A stretch of DNA of 64,000 bases. Origin: Sediminicola sp963974715 (GTDB lineage Bacteria; Bacteroidota; Bacteroidia; Flavobacteriales; Flavobacteriaceae). A model generated the notes under the pieces. The model did not search any database. It saw only the letters and a program-made list of their open reading frames with translations, and was not told where the DNA came from. The number at the start of each line of letters is the position of its first letter. Position 1 is the stretch's first letter. Made by a program: the position numbers and the translations under genes. The stretch is taken from positions 124,001 through 188,000 of the forward strand of contig CAXBDK010000008.1 in the NCBI GenBank assembly GCA_963974715.1, read 5' to 3'. Shown here piece by piece: positions 34,668 to 42,362 of the stretch.

Positions 34668-37600
34668 TTAGAGACCTACTTGTAAACCGATTACAAAGGT
34701 GGTGGCCTTGGGGTATTCGTGCCACTTCATCCCTTGGGAAAATGCATTGTTACTGGCATTTCCCCTAATGGGAGTTACTTCGGGATCACCAAGGAGCTCA
34801 TCGTCCACGATCAAAAAGAAGTTTTGTACGGATGCATACAATCTCAATTTATTGAGGTACAACCTATCCAACAAGTTCCTATCAAAGGAATATCCAAGCA
34901 TTAGGTTTTTTCCCCTTACAAAAGATCCATCCTGTACCCAATGGGTATCCACATTGGTCACATATCCTGCCCGTGTATCCCTTACCTGGGCGATCATGGT
35001 ATCCTGGTTATCGGGTGTCCAAGCGTCCAGCACCGTTCTGTAACTGTTTGCCAGTGCCTGTCTATCCTCACTGGAGTGCAGGTTCATGTTCATCACATCG
35101 TTTCCATAGGAGTACTGCAGTTCCAAGGTCAAATCCAAATTCTTAAAGGATACATAGTTCACCAAAGATCCCCATGCATCGGGACTACCGTTCCCAATAA
35201 TGGACCTATCATCATCATTGATAATATAATCCCCATTAAAATCCTTGTACTTTATGTCCCCTGGTAAGAGGGTAAGCCCATTTCTATAACTTACGAACTT
35301 GGCCGCTTCCTCCGCTTCATCGGTTCCCCACACTCCCAAGCGGGTCAGGCCCCAGAAAGCACCTACAGGCTCCCCTACCCTTATAATACCCGTTTCATTG
35401 GTAATACCCGGACTTCCAACCCCGAAAATATCGGATGGCGTGGCAAGGGACAATACCTTGTTCTTGTTCATGGAGATGTTAAACGTCGTGCTCCAGGTAA
35501 AATTTTCGTTTACGATGTTCATAGTGGTAAGCCCAAGTTCGATACCCTTGTTTTCCATGGAACCTACGTTCCTTCGTATGGTCGCATATCCCGTTGACTG
35601 TGGTACCGGGGCATCCAAGAGCATGTCCGTGGTCTTTCTGTAGTAGTAATCAGCTTCCAGAGAGATGCGGTTGTTGAACAGTCCCAATTCCAGCCCCACA
35701 TCATACTGGGCCGTTTTCTCCCATTTAAGATCCGGATTGGCCAATCTGTTGAGTCCGGTGCCCCCTATTGGATTACCATCCCAGATCGCCTTATAATTGG
35801 AACTTAAAAGGGACAGGGACGAGTAAGGAGGTATCTCCGAGTTACCTGTTACCCCGTAACTGGTCCTTAACTTTAAATTGGATATCGTTTCGCTGTTGGC
35901 CAAAAACTGTTCGTCCGATACCCTCCAAGCAACTGCGGCAGAGGGGAAAATGGAAAATTTGTTGTTGTCCCCAAATTTGGAGGAACCATCCGCCCTGGCG
36001 GTTACCGTAAAGAGGTATTTGCCGTACAGGTTGTAATTGATCCTTCCGAAATAAGAATTCAGTGCCTCTTTGTCCGCAAAGGAACCCACTACAAGATTGT
36101 CAGTTCCCGCACCCAAATTGTTATATTCTAGATAGTCGGCAGGAAAATTTCTGGACTCGGCATTTACGAAAAAGGTATTGGACTGCTGCCAGGACAATCC
36201 CAAAAGGGCCGTAAACGAATTGTTTTCATTGATTTCCTTATCATAGGTCAGATAATTTTCAATGGACCAGAAGGTTTGCTTATCATTACTGGCAGAGGCC
36301 CTGGCCATGGCATTATTATCCAAGGTGCTATCGCTGAACTCGTTGTTCTCCTGGGTCAGCACGTTGGTTCCCAGGGCAGTACGCATTTGGAGTTCCTTAG
36401 TGAAATTGATGTTGGTATAGAAACTACCGGAAGCGGTCTGTGTGTTCAGGATATATTTCTGGCTGTTGAGCCTATGTACCGAATTTCGTGTTCCCTCGGC
36501 AAAGGGATAGTCCCTGTTATCGGCATATAATCCTTCTTTAGGTCCACTTTCATACTTTACGGGCAGGAAGGGAAAATCTTCCACCATCCTACGGGCTACT
36601 TCATCATTGGTATCCACCAAATTTTCGGTCTGGTAGTTATAGCTGAGGGAGCCCCCCACTTTTAACCATGTCTTGATCTGATCATCAATGGCAAACCTTC
36701 CAGAATAGCGCTTTAAATAACTGTTCTTAAGAAGTCCCTGATCGTCCCTGGCACCCAGTGAAAGGGAATATGTAGTACGTTCGTTACCCCCCGAAAATCC
36801 GATCTGGTGATTTTGCGAGAGGTTGTGCTGAACGACCTCCTTGGACCAATCGGTATCATAAATGGCCTTTCCATTGCTATCAAATAGCGGCGCCATTAAA
36901 GGATCGGCCCTTTTAAGGCGTGGCTTTTACTGTGCATAATTTCCGGCAGCCCATCCTGCGGGATCGAATTTTTGGGTATTTTCCCACGAAAGCTGCTCGA
37001 TCATGGCATATTCCTCCGAATTCAGTACCTCCGGTCTATTGGGTCCGAACCGGTTTACACTGTATTCCACATCATAGGTAATCCTGCCCTGACCGGCCTT
37101 GCCCCTTCTGGTGGTGACAAGTATGACCCCATTTGCGCCCCTCGCCCCATAAATGGCGGTGGAAGATGCATCCTTAAGGACTTCAATGGAAACCACATCA
37201 TTGGGGTTGAGGTAGTCTATTGCGGAACTGAACTGGTCCAAATTGCCCTGAGGCAACTGTACCCCATCCACTACATAGAGCGGGTTGTTGGAGGAGTTAA
37301 TGGAACTGAAACCCCTGATCCGTATATTGGCCTTTCCCCCTGGACGGCCAGAATTGGTATTGACCTGTACCCCTGCTACCCTTCCCGAAAGGGCTTGGTT
37401 GAGGGAGGTTGCAGGACGTTCGCTCAATTGTTGGGCGTCCACTTGGCCAACGGCACCGGTAAGATCCGATTTTCGTTGGCTGCCATATCCGATCAAGACC
37501 ACTTCCTCCAGTTCACTGGCATCCTCCGAGAGGGTAACATCAATGGTGGTCCTGCCGTTGACCTTTTGTTCCTGACTTTCATAACCTATATAACTAAAAA

Positions 37601-37811
37601 CGAGGGTGGCATCCTCCCCTACGTCCCCTAGGGTATAGTTCCCATCAAAATCGGTTTGGGTTCCATTTGTGGTGCCTTTGACCACAACGGTTGCGCCCGG
37701 TAACGCTCCGGAATCGTCCGAAACATTTCCCGTTACTGTCTGTGCTTCCGCTAATCCAAAGCACAAAAAAGCTCCCGAAAGCAAGAATCCCTTTACTGAC
37801 ATGTTCTTCAT
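34668..37811 (-). pseudogene. SusC/RagA TonB-dependent receptor interrupted by one in-frame stop
   Basis: The whole 1047-codon frame is in one phase, but codon 295 is TAA at 36927-36929. Before it (to ...WAAGNYAQ) lie the signal peptide, the regulatory-like domain (TVTGNVSDDSGALPGATV), and the plug with the SusC signature SIEVLKDASSTAIYGARGANGV. After it (KPRLKRADPLMAPLFDSNG onward) the barrel runs unbroken to the terminal QVGL. No other stop or frameshift is seen, so the lesion is recent or a sequence error; a CAA-to-TAA change would explain it. The next ATG (36896) would yield a product without signal peptide or plug. It pairs with the SusD gene 26 bp downstream. Confidence 0.85.
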
Positions 37812-37962
37812 AAATTAAATTGTTTTAGGTGGTTGAGTAAAATGTTTTAGCAAAATTGTGTCACGCTACCGGCGTTTGACAATCCTCCTACTGTTTGCAA
37901 GAAAATCGCTCGTTAAAACTATGTTAATTTGAAATAAGAATGATAATAATTCAAAAAACAAC

Positions 37963-38029
37963 CCTAAGATTCATGAATTTTAGGATTTTGAACTTTATAT
38001 ATTATCATTTTCATTTTTTGAATTTTAGG
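37963..38029. promoter_or_regulatory. Palindromic operator candidate upstream of susC
   Basis: A 22-bp near-perfect palindrome at 37963-37984 (left arm CCTAAGATTCA, right arm TGAATTTTAGG; one mismatched pair) plus a third half-site GAATTTTAGG at 38020-38029, 45 bp further. It lies 150-220 bp before the susC start. The bound regulator is unknown. Confidence 0.45.
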
Positions 38030-38187
38030 TATGGTTTCAATGCTTGAATTAGAATATTTGATAAAATCGGCGGTCAGCATGCGGCTGGTAATTTTATATT
38101 GTAAAAGGGACTGGATAGGGAGGTGTATTTTTTTTAAAAAGGGATACTAAGGAACGAAGAGAGTCATTTCTTATTTTTCAAAATAAA

Positions 38188-38220
38188 ATTGGGTTCTATT
38201 TAATGTTAATTGTATATTTG
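38188..38220 (+). promoter_or_regulatory. Probable promoter of the tRNA-Arg locus
   Basis: TATATTTG (38213-38220) matches TAnnTTTG, with TTGG about 20 bp upstream near 38189-38192. It would read into the 5' tRNA fragment and the intact tRNA-Arg about 100 bp downstream. Confidence 0.5.
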
Positions 38221-38263
38221 CAGCCGCTTAACCGATAAGGGTTTGGGCGTATGGAAGAATATT

Positions 38264-38275
38264 GGTCGCGTAGCT
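38264..38275 (+). pseudogene. 5' fragment of tRNA-Arg
   Basis: GGTCGCGTAGCT is identical to the first 12 nt of the intact tRNA-Arg that begins 60 bp later, and then diverges. It appears to be the stump of a disrupted tRNA copy. It is short, so chance cannot be excluded, but its position in front of the intact gene makes that unlikely. Confidence 0.55.
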
Positions 38276-38323
38276 TCCTCCTCCGTTTCCTGCGGCGGAC
38301 AGGCGCTTCGCCCCGCAACATAA

Positions 38324-38397
38324 GGTCGCGTAGCTCAGCTGGATAGAGCATCTGCCTTCTAAGCAGACGGTCACACGTTCGAATCGTGTCGCGATCA
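38324..38397 (+). tRNA. tRNA-Arg (anticodon TCT)
   Basis: 74 nt. The acceptor arms GGTCGCG / CGCGATC pair with one G-T wobble; the D arm is GCTC...GAGC; the anticodon arm is TCTGC-CTTCTAA-GCAGA with anticodon TCT; the T arm is ACACG-TTCGAAT-CGTGT; the discriminator is A. CCA is not encoded. It reads AGA codons. Confidence 0.95.
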
Positions 38398-38462
38398 CAG
38401 GATCAAATGGGCTTTCCGCTAGGGAGGCCTTTCTTGTTTCTTTTAAAGTCACTTTCCAATTT

Positions 38463-38529
38463 GCCCAGCTGGATAGCGCATCCCGACCTCAAGTCGGGAC
38501 GGTCACACGTTCGAATCGTGTCGCGATCA
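38463..38529 (+). pseudogene. 3' fragment of tRNA-Arg, copy A
   Basis: Starts in the D arm (AGCTGGATAGCGC) and continues to the tRNA 3' end; the last 34 nt match the intact tRNA. The anticodon arm is replaced by TCCCGAC-CTCAA-GTCGGGA, 2 nt longer than normal and without a 7-nt loop, and the 5' acceptor strand is absent. It cannot be a working tRNA. Confidence 0.85.
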
Positions 38530-38686
38530 CTTAAAGCAGAAGGTCCGTTCACCAAAGGGAACGGACTTTTTATTTTTGGGAGAAATGCAAAACGCAGTTT
38601 TGGTATTTGGAACAAAAAAAAAGTGGGCGCAACAGCGGGCGGACCTTTTATTTTCAGGAGGGGCCGCAATCACGAAAAGCGCAGCT
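38514..38686 (+). repeat. 175-bp repeat, separate copy (173 bp)
   Basis: Begins with the last 16 nt of tRNA-Arg (AATCGTGTCGCGATCA) and continues through an intrinsic terminator (GTCCGTTC / GAACGGAC, 38543-38566, then TTTTTATTTTT) to GCGCAGCT. It lacks 2 nt of an A-rich run and has a few substitutions compared with the tandem copies at 39028-39537. Confidence 0.92.
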
Positions 38687-38738
38687 AATCGTCATACAGT
38701 AATATAAGAGTCACCGTCCGGTTTTCGTATATTTAACT

Positions 38739-38990
38739 ATGTGTTTTGTTTACATTCTATACAGTCGAATTCTGGGGCTTTATTATATTGGCCATACCTG
38801 CACCGATTTATCCAAACGAATAAAAAAACATTTAACAGGCCACGGAGGATTTACATCGAGGGCAAAAGACTGGACTTTGGTATATTTTGAAGAGTTCTCG
38901 ACCAAATCGGAAGCCTATTGCCGGGAAAAAGAAATTAAATCTTGGAAAAGTAAAACAAAAATTGAAAAATTGATCAGCCCAGCTGGATAG
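38739..38990 (+). CDS. Small GIY-YIG nuclease-domain protein
   Basis: 83 residues, typical of the small single-domain (UPF0213-like) GIY-YIG family. Motifs seen: VYILYS and YYIGHT (the GIY-YIG pair), Arg in RIKKHL, and Glu in REKEIKSWKSK. The last residues SPAG and the TAG stop are read from tRNA D-arm sequence (AGCTGGATAG) of fragment copy B, so the coding region ends inside a tRNA relic. GIY-YIG domains cleave DNA; here the gene is flanked by copies of the same tRNA 3' segment and repeat, which suggests a mobile or homing role (inference). Confidence 0.82.
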   Translation: MCFVYILYSRILGLYYIGHTCTDLSKRIKKHLTGHGGFTSRAKDWTLVYFEEFSTKSEAYCREKEIKSWKSKTKIEKLISPAG

Positions 38991-39043
38991 CGCATCCCGA
39001 CCTCAAGTCGGGACGGTCACACGTTCGAATCGTGTCGCGATCA
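38977..39043 (+). pseudogene. 3' fragment of tRNA-Arg, copy B
   Basis: Identical to copy A (offset 514 bp), including the abnormal CCCGAC/GTCGGG arm. It overlaps the last 14 bases of the GIY-YIG gene and is followed by the tandem repeats. Not functional as a tRNA. Confidence 0.85.
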
Positions 39044-39537
39044 CTTAAAGCAGAAGGTCCGTTCACCAAAGGGAACGGACTTTTTATTTTTGGGAGAAAT
39101 GCAAAACGCAGTTTTGGTATTTGGAACAAAAAGAAAAAGCGGGCGCAACAGCGGTCGGACCTTTTATTTTCAGGAGGGGCCGCAATCACGAAAAGCGCAG
39201 CTAATCGTGTCGCGATCACTTAAAGCAGAAGGTCCGTTCACCAAAGGGAACGGACTTTTTATTTTTGGGAGAAATGCAAAACGCAGTTTTGGTATTTGGA
39301 ACAAAAAGAAAAAGCGGGCGCAACAGCGGTCGGACCTTTTATTTTCAGGAGGGGCCGCAATCACGAAAAGCGCAGCTAATCGTGTCGCGATCACTTAAAG
39401 CAGAAGGTCCGTTCACCAAAGGGAACGGACTTTTTATTTTTGGGAGAAATGCAAAACGCAGTTTTGGTATTTGGAACAAAAAGAAAAAGCGGGCGCAACA
39501 GCGGTCGGACCTTTTATTTTCAGGAGGGGCCGCAATC
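39028..39537 (+). repeat. Tandem array of the 175-bp repeat (2 full units + 160 bp)
   Basis: Units at 39028-39202, 39203-39377 and 39378-39537 (truncated), apparently identical. Each begins with the 16-nt tRNA-Arg 3' end and carries the same intrinsic terminator (hairpins at 39057-39080, 39232-39255, 39407-39430). An AAGGTCCG near the start and CGGACCTT near the end of each unit are inverted copies, so the unit could also fold as a larger hairpin. The unit holds no conserved protein-coding frame, only passive open frames. Confidence 0.95.
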
Positions 39538-39824
39538 CTTAAAATCACCTGTAAGCTTTAGTCAACAACCTTGTAGCAAGCTCGTAAGGGCTGTATCATA
39601 TATATTTCGGCATAGGCCCGCCAGCGGTTGGTAACCCAGAAAAGTCTTGAAGCCTAACAAATCCCAGTTAACCCGTTGTGCATTTTGATCTAGGGTAAAA
39701 AAGTTGTGCAACTGCTGGATATCAGCAAATTGAAGTGTACATAAAACAATTTATCATGTACAGCCTAAGAGCAGATTACGGGACAATATAAAAAGTACCC
39801 TAACAGATACCGAAGGAAAACCTG

Positions 39825-39993
39825 TTGCCCTATCAACGCCGTAGGCCTGTTTGCCCGACATCGAGGTTATGGCCATCAGCACCACGGCCGAACATCTTGG
39901 TGCCGACGGTGAAGGTGACCTTTTCGGAAAGCTTCCGAAGGACCATTGCCCCTGTATCGAGCAACGCCCTTACTATATTATACCCGTGCGATG
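39825..39993 (+). pseudogene. Remnant of an IS982-family-like transposase
   Basis: A frame starting near 39825 gives QRRRPVCP; after a frame shift around 39850, PDIEVMAISTTAEHLGADGE and then GDLFGKLP follow, ending at a stop at 39991-39993. In IS982-type transposases an N-terminal region of the form RRP..SDIEV.AL..TAE....DSEN.LF..LP is conserved, so this is probably a decayed N-terminal third. I see no terminal inverted repeats. The match is from memory of the family and short, so confidence is moderate. Confidence 0.5.
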
Positions 39994-40048
39994 ATCACTT
40001 CCTTTTGCGGGAGTTTCATATGTATTTTAGTGTGTTTTTGTATGTAGT

Positions 40049-40169
40049 AGATACGTTATGGGTTTACCATAGATACATCTTATATACGATATAGATACGC
40101 TATAGATACGGCATACATACGGCATACATACGGTATACATACGGTATAGGTACGGTATAGGTATGGTAT
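40049..40169 (+). repeat. 11-bp tandem repeat
   Basis: Seven clean units at 40093-40169 with consensus A(G/C)ATACGG(T/C)AT, preceded by about four degenerate units from 40049. The period is exactly 11 bp. It lies upstream of the small gene at 40227. Confidence 0.85.
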
Positions 40170-40226
40170 ATATATAGCTATATTTCTATTTTTCTACTAC
40201 TTTGGTACAACTTAAAATGAACTATT

Positions 40227-40454
40227 ATGGCACGTATCGGAAGTCCGTTCATCATTACGGGCACATTGTGGATAGATCGATCTATACGTGGGCGATGGGG
40301 CTTTAATGGCAAGGACATCAAGACAAGGCCCGAAATGGGCAGCAAACGGGAAAATGGCCGGGAGCTTGGCCATTGTGCCGAGGTAAAGTCGGTATTCATG
40401 GGTGCATCACGGCCCTATTTTGTTGGCATAAGGGGCAGAAGGATCCATTACTAA
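40227..40454 (+). CDS. Small, probably truncated flavobacterial protein
   Basis: 75 residues starting MARIGSPFIITGTL and containing KTRPEMGSKRENGRELGHC. This resembles the N-terminal half of a flavobacterial family of about 130 residues or more with MAR..G...KGT and TREN..EFG motifs, whose function is unknown to me. The frame ends early, and the following 400 bp look like decayed sequence, so the gene is likely broken. It could also be non-coding. Confidence 0.35.
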   Translation: MARIGSPFIITGTLWIDRSIRGRWGFNGKDIKTRPEMGSKRENGRELGHCAEVKSVFMGASRPYFVGIRGRRIHY

Positions 40455-40857
40455 ATAAATATTGTACAGCTAGGTGCCCATCTTTTTCCCGCAGGGGAGT
40501 ACTTTGTTCCGCAAAAGAGGCCTTGGGGCCCGCTGACGCTGGTTTTGTCCTCCCCGGTCCAGGGAAAGGGCCGGCGTATCGGTTTTCTTTGGGTACGTTT
40601 TTATCAGGGGGTAAATGGGGCATACCATATGCTAGGGGGCGGGCAGATGTGCTACGGTCGTCGGGGAACGTTAATACGCGTCAAACCAAGTGAAATTCCA
40701 GAAAAATTTTGTGGCGGGAATCGTCTTTAGGCTTGAAATCCTAGTTCTTGATACTATTTTTCTTTTCTATAGATCGCCCGGACCGACAAATTACTATCAA
40801 AATGCACAATGGTTTCAATTGATAGAATTGATAAATGAATACAAAAGTCCAAAGCAC
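40455..40857. other. Non-coding or decayed stretch
   Basis: 403 bp, partly more GC-rich than the surroundings. Several short open frames run through it, but none shows a recognisable domain; it may contain the decayed 3' half of the preceding small gene. Confidence 0.4.
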
Positions 40858-41361
40858 CTAGCTTCTCTTGCTGTCTTCATAGGTCGGACCGTAGAGTCCC
40901 GGTACTTTGTTACCGGTGGCGCGCAAATAAACGATCATTTCTCCCCGATGGTGGTATATATGGTTAAAAAGAAAACTACGGGCCACAATTCCCCTTGGCA
41001 GGGGTCCCAAAACGATCCGATCCCCTATTTTCATGGTCCAATTATCCTGTAATTTTTTTTCTGTAAGGGACTTCAATGCGGTTCTGGCCTTTTCCACATT
41101 ACTTTCGAAAAGGGCCAAGGTAGCTTTAATATCACTTGTAGGGCCACGTTCCAGCCCATCTGCGGCCAAATCGTACACATCCTGGGCAAACGTCCCTTCG
41201 TACCAATAGTAAATAGTGGCGATATGCTGGGCCAGCTCCCCCATCGTCCAAGAATTTTCGGAAGGTCTATAACCCAGGTCTTTTTCCGGGATGGCCTGTA
41301 ATAATTTACGGGTGTTGTTTACTTCATGTTCAAATTCCTGTGCCAAATAGTCCAGTAACAT
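40858..41361 (-). CDS. DinB family protein
   Basis: 167 residues of the DinB/YfiT four-helix fold, with ENSWTMGELAQHIA in helix 2 and LFNHIYHHRGEMIVYLRATG near the C-terminus giving the three His ligands. The C-terminal PGLYGPTYEDSK tail is typical of a common DinB subgroup. No signal peptide; probably a cytoplasmic metal-binding enzyme of unknown substrate. The gene is separate from the TauE/SafE operon next to it (140 bp). Confidence 0.88.
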   Translation of the reverse strand: MLLDYLAQEFEHEVNNTRKLLQAIPEKDLGYRPSENSWTMGELAQHIATIYYWYEGTFAQDVYDLAADGLERGPTSDIKATLALFESNVEKARTALKSLTEKKLQDNWTMKIGDRIVLGPLPRGIVARSFLFNHIYHHRGEMIVYLRATGNKVPGLYGPTYEDSKRS

Positions 41362-41501
41362 ACTTTAGTCATTTGATATCTAAAGATACTAAAATAGGAA
41401 CAACCATTATTTGAAAAAGAACGGTAAGGATGTTCAAAGTTCCATAGCCAGAACTATCCATAAGGGGCCCTATTGTAAAAAGGAACATACATTGATCGGC
41501 C

Positions 41502-42362
41502 TTAAAAAAGTGAATTTACCAGTGAAAAAAGCGAAGTTAGCATTATTAAAACACCAACAATTACCATCATGGCCCTAGCGGGCATTCTTTTGGTAATATA
41601 AGCCCCAAAGGGAGCCGCAATGGTGCCGCCCAGAATTAGGCCCAAAATGATCTGCCAACTCTGTATGCCGGTCAGGTAGATCAGCACCCCGGCACTTACG
41701 TAGGTAACAAAAAATTCGGCAGTATTGACCGTGCCAATAACCATGTTGGGAGTATTCCCTTCTTTAATAAGATTGGAAGTTACGATAGGTCCCCATCCCC
41801 CACCTCCTATAGCGTCCAAAAAACCACCGAACAGTGCATATATGGGAGCCCTTTTTAAATTATTTCCCGTTCCTATCCCACGTTTTAGTGCCTTGTAGAG
41901 AATCAGGACACCTAAAATCATCAAATAGGCATTGATATAGGGTTTTATCATCTTCCCATCTATTACGGAGCCCAGTAAAAAAGCCCCTATGGCAGCGCTT
42001 ATCGTACCTGGAACTATAAGTCTAAAAAACAATGCCTTGTTAAAATTGCCGAATTTGATATGGGACAGACCGGACACTCCCGTAGTGAAGACCTCGGCGG
42101 TATGAACTGCTGCCGAAGCCAGTTTTGGGGAAAGTCCAAAACCCAACAAAACGGTGTTGGACGTAACACCGTACGCCATTCCCAAAGCACCATCTACGAT
42201 CTGGGCCAAAAAACCGGCCAGTAGGAACCAAAAAAAAGTCTGGTCAAATAATAGATCTTCTGCTGAAGCTAGGGGCAGATATTTTATAAGGACAATGGAT
42301 ATCAAGAGAATTTTTAAGCCGACAATGACCAGTGAAATATGGCCCAGTTTAATTTTTTTCAT
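41502..42362 (-). CDS. TauE/SafE family permease
   Basis: 286 residues with about eight membrane spans. The two internal halves carry FLAQIVDGALGMAYGV and FGGFLDAIGGGGWGP, the repeated signature of TauE/SafE sulfite or sulfonate exporters. Its ATG directly follows the stop codon of the TonB receptor gene (no gap), so the two are one operon under the Rrf2-type operator region. Transport of a sulfur anion or a related organic anion is likely but not proven. Confidence 0.9.
   Translation of the reverse strand: MKKIKLGHISLVIVGLKILLISIVLIKYLPLASAEDLLFDQTFFWFLLAGFLAQIVDGALGMAYGVTSNTVLLGFGLSPKLASAAVHTAEVFTTGVSGLSHIKFGNFNKALFFRLIVPGTISAAIGAFLLGSVIDGKMIKPYINAYLMILGVLILYKALKRGIGTGNNLKRAPIYALFGGFLDAIGGGGWGPIVTSNLIKEGNTPNMVIGTVNTAEFFVTYVSAGVLIYLTGIQSWQIILGLILGGTIAAPFGAYITKRMPARAMMVIVGVLIMLTSLFSLVNSLF

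Larger units (their letters stand above)
37812..38263. other. AT-rich control region between susC and the tRNA locus
   Basis: 452 bp of AT-rich sequence containing the leader of the minus-strand susC, the palindrome at 37963-37984 with an extra half-site at 38020-38029, and a plus-strand promoter at 38188-38220. No gene is seen. Confidence 0.5.
38398..38738. other. Spacer with tRNA fragment and first 175-bp repeat copy
   Basis: 341 bp between tRNA-Arg and the GIY-YIG gene. It holds a loose hairpin with a T run just after the tRNA (about 38408-38442), the 3' tRNA fragment (38463-38529), the first copy of the repeat (38514-38686) and about 50 bp of unique sequence before the GIY-YIG start. Confidence 0.6.
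39538..40226. other. Decayed region: IS982 remnant and 11-bp tandem repeat
   Basis: 689 bp without an intact gene. It holds a degenerate hairpin repeat near 39564-39588, the transposase remnant (39825-39993) and the 11-bp repeat (40049-40169). The rest is unassigned. Confidence 0.6.

Noticed and set aside
36896..36929. Programmed recoding (selenocysteine or readthrough) at the susC stop
   Set aside because: The stop is TAA, not TGA, with no downstream hairpin evident; a mutation or sequence error is simpler.
38463..39043. Additional functional tRNA genes
   Set aside because: Both copies lack the 5' acceptor strand and have an abnormal anticodon arm, so they cannot fold as tRNAs.
39028..39537. 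CRISPR-like array
   Set aside because: Units are 175 bp with no alternation of short repeat and unique spacer, and no cas gene is near.
39032..39561. Short open frames of 60-100 codons on both strands within the repeats
   Set aside because: They simply repeat the 175-bp sequence, run through the terminator hairpin and show no domain; passive open frames.
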